From CAJQQK01 sp963696075 (lineage in GTDB: Bacteria > Pseudomonadota > Alphaproteobacteria > Rhizobiales > Hyphomicrobiaceae): a DNA stretch of 64,000 nucleotides. The stretch is taken from positions 124,001 to 188,000 of the forward strand of contig CAVOJD010000030.1 in NCBI GenBank assembly GCA_963696075.1, given 5' to 3'. Positions 60,906-64,000 of this stretch are shown one piece after another (the stretch's first letter is position 1; each line of letters starts with the position of its first letter). The notes under the pieces are model-generated. The model was not told the DNA's origin. It saw nothing but the letters and a program-made list of their open reading frames with translations, and made no database searches. Made by a program: the position numbers and the translations under genes.

Positions 60906-61865
60906 ATGTTCAAGACTGAAATATGCAACCTCCTCGGCATCGATGTGCCCATTCTGCAGGGTGCCATGCAGGGGGGAGGTGAGGCGCGGCTTGCTGCGGC
61001 GGTGAGCGAGGCCGGCGGGCTCGGTGTGCTGGCGACATTCCAAAGCAGCGATAACAAGCTTCGCTGTGACATCACGGCCGTTCGCGCGGCAACCTCGAAG
61101 CCGTTCGGCGTCAACATCATGCCGATGGGGCGCGGCATCACGGAGCGCTGCGTTGCGACCTGCGTTGAATTGGGTGTCCCGGTCGTGACGACAGGCCGGG
61201 CGGACCCGGGCCGGGATGCGGTTCGAACGTTGAAGGATGCGGGCATCAAGGTGGTATCCGTTATCCCGACCGTCGAGCATGCCCGGCGGATGGAGGGCGA
61301 AGGCGTTGATGCTGTCGTTGCCTCAGGCAGTGAAGCGGGCGGTCATGTCGGGACGGTCGCGACCCTACCGTTGGTTCCGCAGGTTGTTGACGCGGTGTCG
61401 ATACCGGTTCTTGCGGCCGGCGGGATTGGGGATGGCCGCGGCTTTGTTGCGGCGCTGGCTCTTGGCGCCTGTGGCATCCAGATGGGCACCCGATTCATGG
61501 CGACGCCGAAGTCGGGCATGAATGCCTGGGGGCGGGAGCAGCTTCTTGTCATGCGTGAGACGGATACAATCGTCACGCGCGCCATGACCGGCGCGACGGT
61601 GCGTTGCATTCGTACGCCCGAGATCGAGGCTTATGAGCAGGCGCTTTTGGACGGCGCTTCAGAAGACGACATCGCGCAACTCAAGAGAGCGGTGCGCAAG
61701 TCACGCAATGCCGATTACGCTCAGCGGCGCCAATCGGCTGCCGGCCAGGTCGCGGGCATGATCACTAATGAGAAACCGGCCGCGCAACTGATGCTCGAGA
61801 TCATCGCAGAAGCGCGCCGCATCATCGAGGGACGACTTCCCGAGATGCTGGCGCGGCACGCGTGA
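60906..61865 (+). CDS. Nitronate monooxygenase family protein
   Basis: A 319-residue FMN-dependent TIM-barrel enzyme of the 2-nitropropane dioxygenase family. Marks are ICNLLGIDVPILQGAMQGG, AAVSEAGGLGVLA, the FMN element GSEAGGHVG, VLAAGGIGDGRGFVAALALGA and GIQMGTRFM. It resembles nitronate monooxygenases or enoyl-reductase-like members that oxidise alkyl nitronates. ATG at 60906 fits the family; GTG at 60870 is an alternative. Next to a CaiB gene 60 bases downstream on the same strand. Confidence 0.92.
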   Translation: MFKTEICNLLGIDVPILQGAMQGGGEARLAAAVSEAGGLGVLATFQSSDNKLRCDITAVRAATSKPFGVNIMPMGRGITERCVATCVELGVPVVTTGRADPGRDAVRTLKDAGIKVVSVIPTVEHARRMEGEGVDAVVASGSEAGGHVGTVATLPLVPQVVDAVSIPVLAAGGIGDGRGFVAALALGACGIQMGTRFMATPKSGMNAWGREQLLVMRETDTIVTRAMTGATVRCIRTPEIEAYEQALLDGASEDDIAQLKRAVRKSRNADYAQRRQSAAGQVAGMITNEKPAAQLMLEIIAEARRIIEGRLPEMLARHA

Positions 61866-61925
61866 TGCAGAGCCATGATCTTTTTCAAACAGCCGTCATG
61901 ACGATCACCTCAGGACCAGATCACA

Positions 61926-63122
61926 ATGAGCCAAGCCTACACTGACGTGCGTATCCTGGATTTCAGCCAGGTCATTGCTGGCCCTTTCGCGGCTCAGCTT
62001 TTCAACATGCTCGGGGCGCGCGTGATCAAGGTCGAGGAACCGAACAATGGCGACCAGATGCGCAACCTCCTCACGGTGCCCGATGCCCACCCGCCTGGCC
62101 TGTCACCGACCTTCATGGCCTACAACTCTGGAAAACAGAGCATTGCCGTCAATCTCAAGGCCCCGGATGCGCGTGAGGTGATCCTGAAACTCGCTGCGAC
62201 GTGCGATGTGGTGGTGGAGAATTTCAGGGCGGGGGTGATCAAGAAACTCGGGTTCGGCTTTGACGATATTCGGGCAGTGAAACCAGACATCATCTATTGT
62301 TCGATCAGCGGTTATGGGCAAAGCGGACCGGATTCGCGGCGGGCTGCCTACGACGCGGCGATCCAGGCATCGGCCGGGATGATGGCAAGCACCGGGCATC
62401 CTGAAACGGGACCGGTGCGGGCAACCGCGTTCCCGATAGACATCAGCACCGGCCTCACGGCTTCGTTCGCGATCGCAAGCGCGCTCTATCGGCGGGAACG
62501 CACGGGCAAGGGGCAATATATCGATGTCGCCATGCAGGACACCGCAATGACGCTGCTCTCGTCGCACTATGCGCGCTATCTTGCAGGCGGCGCGGAGCCG
62601 GAACTTCTCGGCAACCAGTCACCTTCCCGCATGCCGACATCAGATACGTTCGAGACGGCGGATGGGCACATCATGGTCGCAACCGGCACCGTGGCGCAGG
62701 CGACCGCATTCCTCGAATGCATCGGCCTGGGCGAGCGGTTGGGCGAGCCAATGCTCATCGATAATGCGAGCCGGATCGCCAACCATGGCGCGGTTCAGGG
62801 CTTGATCATGCCGATTCTCAAGACGCGGACATCGGATGACTGGGTCAAAATACTGGAGCAGCGAAACATACCTGCTGCGAAAGTGCGCAATGTCGCGGAG
62901 GTGATCAGCGATCCGCAACTGGAGACGCGGGGCATTCTGCAGGATGTGCCCGATCCGGTCGACACGGGGAAAACGCGCAAATTGCCGGGTGCTGCATTTA
63001 TCTGCGACGCGGACGGTCCTCGCGTCGCGGGCGCCCCGCCGAGGCTTGGCGAGCAAACGCGGACGGTTTTGCAATCGCTTGGATATAGCGATGAGCAAAT
63101 CGATCTGCTGCAGATACGATAG
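61926..63122 (+). CDS. CaiB/BaiF family CoA-transferase
   Basis: A 398-residue family III CoA-transferase, the fourth of its fold here. Marks are VRILDFSQVIAGPFAAQLF, GARVIKVEEPNNGDQM, NSGKQSIAVNLK, VVENFRAGVIKKLGFG, YGQSGPDSRRAAYDAAIQA and the likely Asp in FPIDISTGLTASF. It may form an operon with the nitronate monooxygenase-like gene. Substrate acids unknown. Confidence 0.93.
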   Translation: MSQAYTDVRILDFSQVIAGPFAAQLFNMLGARVIKVEEPNNGDQMRNLLTVPDAHPPGLSPTFMAYNSGKQSIAVNLKAPDAREVILKLAATCDVVVENFRAGVIKKLGFGFDDIRAVKPDIIYCSISGYGQSGPDSRRAAYDAAIQASAGMMASTGHPETGPVRATAFPIDISTGLTASFAIASALYRRERTGKGQYIDVAMQDTAMTLLSSHYARYLAGGAEPELLGNQSPSRMPTSDTFETADGHIMVATGTVAQATAFLECIGLGERLGEPMLIDNASRIANHGAVQGLIMPILKTRTSDDWVKILEQRNIPAAKVRNVAEVISDPQLETRGILQDVPDPVDTGKTRKLPGAAFICDADGPRVAGAPPRLGEQTRTVLQSLGYSDEQIDLLQIR

Positions 63123-63255
63123 CTGGAGGCGCGCTGGGCAATCCGCCGCTCTTTCGATATCCGTCGTTTGGATGACCGTTATGGCGCTGCAGGCCGGCTA
63201 ACGGCAGAGCCACTGCCCACCACTGCCGCCCCTTTGGCGCTCATGAGGATACCGC

Positions 63256-64000
63256 GTGCCGCTTAGCCAGACCAACCAGGGTATCGTCTATTTTGTGGCG
63301 GCGATCGGCCTGATCGCATTGGTCGATACCATCTGCAAACTATATACGGATGAGCTGCACGCGGTGATGCTGGTGTGGGGCTATTTCGTCGCGATCACCT
63401 GCTACGTCGCCGGTTATTTCGGGCTGCGCGGAAAATTCGATCTGCTCTATTGCAACAAGCCCAGGCTGCAAATCGCGCGCTCCGGCTTCCTGGTGACCTC
63501 GATCGCCAGCCTGTTTGTCAGCCTGACCTATCTGCCGATCGCGGAGGCCACAGCGATCGGTTTCACAGGCCCGCTGTTCATTACGATTCTGTCGGTTCCA
63601 ATCCTCGGCGAGCGTGTTGGCTGGCCGCGTTGGATTGCCGTGATTGTCGGCTTGGCCGGCGTCCTCGTGATTGTCAGGCCTGACGGGGCCGTATGGCACT
63701 GGTCGGCGGGGATGGCGCTGTTTGGCGCGATCTGCTTTGCCCTCTTCCAGATCGTGACCCGGCTGCTTGCGAACCAGGATCGCCATCAGACCACGCTGCT
63801 CTACACCAGTATCGGCGGGGCTGTCTGGGCCAGCTTGATCGTGCCGTTCTTCTGGACAATGCCGACGACAAGCCATGTCGCGATGTTCCTGGTGGTTGGG
63901 GCAATGGGAGCCGCTGCACATGTCTCGATGCTGCAGGCTTTCGCGCGCGCTGAAGCCTCGTTGCTTGCGCCATTCAATTACAGCAAGCTGATCTGGGTAA
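63256..64000 (+). CDS. DMT superfamily (EamA) transporter, 3'-truncated
   Basis: Open to the window end. GTG at 63256 starts LSQTNQGIVYFVAAIGLIAL. About eight hydrophobic segments are visible, with the first EamA repeat ending AEATAIGFTGPLFITILSVP and GERVGWPRWIAVIVGLAGV, then a second beginning WSAGMALFGAICFALF and nearing its end at LLAPFNYSKLIW. It is related to, but not identical with, the transporter at 19341. Substrate unknown. Confidence 0.88.
   Translation, partial: MPLSQTNQGIVYFVAAIGLIALVDTICKLYTDELHAVMLVWGYFVAITCYVAGYFGLRGKFDLLYCNKPRLQIARSGFLVTSIASLFVSLTYLPIAEATAIGFTGPLFITILSVPILGERVGWPRWIAVIVGLAGVLVIVRPDGAVWHWSAGMALFGAICFALFQIVTRLLANQDRHQTTLLYTSIGGAVWASLIVPFFWTMPTTSHVAMFLVVGAMGAAAHVSMLQAFARAEASLLAPFNYSKLIWV

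Overview
The window is a GC-rich, densely coded bacterial chromosome segment with about 60 protein genes and two tRNA genes. No phage, transposase or CRISPR array is visible. The gene content suggests an alphaproteobacterium, probably near Hyphomicrobiales: ccmC-ccmD, an Omp25/31-like porin, a short H-NS-like protein, and many CaiB/BaiF CoA-transferases, CoA-ester lyases, SDRs and carboxymuconolactone-decarboxylase-like proteins. That placement is inference from gene families, not from a marker gene.

Layout. 1-4.4 kb (+): a truncated SDR, a D-2-hydroxyacid dehydrogenase, a CaiB protein, then a tightly overlapped trio (small Cys-rich exported protein, SCP2-like protein, alpha/beta hydrolase), closed by a bidirectional terminator shared with a convergent H-NS-like gene. 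5.4-12.8 kb: an acyl-CoA degradation block. Four minus-strand genes (CaiB, acyl-CoA dehydrogenase, enoyl-CoA hydratase, alpha-methylacyl-CoA racemase) diverge from a MaoC gene across a promoter region holding two near-identical 25-bp palindromes. 12.9-28 kb: transporters, CinA-like and thioesterase genes, a CoA-ester lyase beside a 4-hydroxybutyryl-CoA-dehydratase-like protein, a frameshifted HAD gene, a REP-like inverted repeat, an HpcH/HpaI aldolase, a phosphopantetheinyl transferase and a periplasmic rhodanese. 28-37.6 kb: ccmC-ccmD, a deacetylase-family enzyme, an SPFH-domain lipoprotein with a two-helix partner, tRNA-Asn, a porin, and an M20 hydrolase overlapping an MFS gene.

37.7-51.1 kb is the selenocysteine region. 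It holds all four bacterial Sec genes: selD (fused to an NDH-2-like flavoprotein domain), selA-selB, and selC (tRNA-Sec, anticodon TCA). It also holds a selenoprotein that an ordinary gene caller would split: a peroxiredoxin-like gene at 40098-40577 (-) with an in-frame UGA in a U-P-Y-C redox motif, followed at once by a strong hairpin. Catabolic genes (CMD, amidohydrolase, enoyl-CoA hydratase) and a type I secretion ABC/HlyD pair lie among them.

51.4-64 kb: RtcB, a full-length CinA with a degraded amidohydrolase site, an SDR lacking the usual YxxxK, a cobalt-type nitrile hydratase operon (alpha with a His-rich N-terminus, beta, activator), a TauD-type dioxygenase, a double-domain CMD protein, a diaminopropionate ammonia-lyase-like enzyme, a nitronate monooxygenase-like enzyme, another CaiB protein and a truncated DMT transporter.

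No recognisable transcriptional regulator gene other than the H-NS-like protein is present, so the palindromic operators must be read by factors encoded elsewhere.
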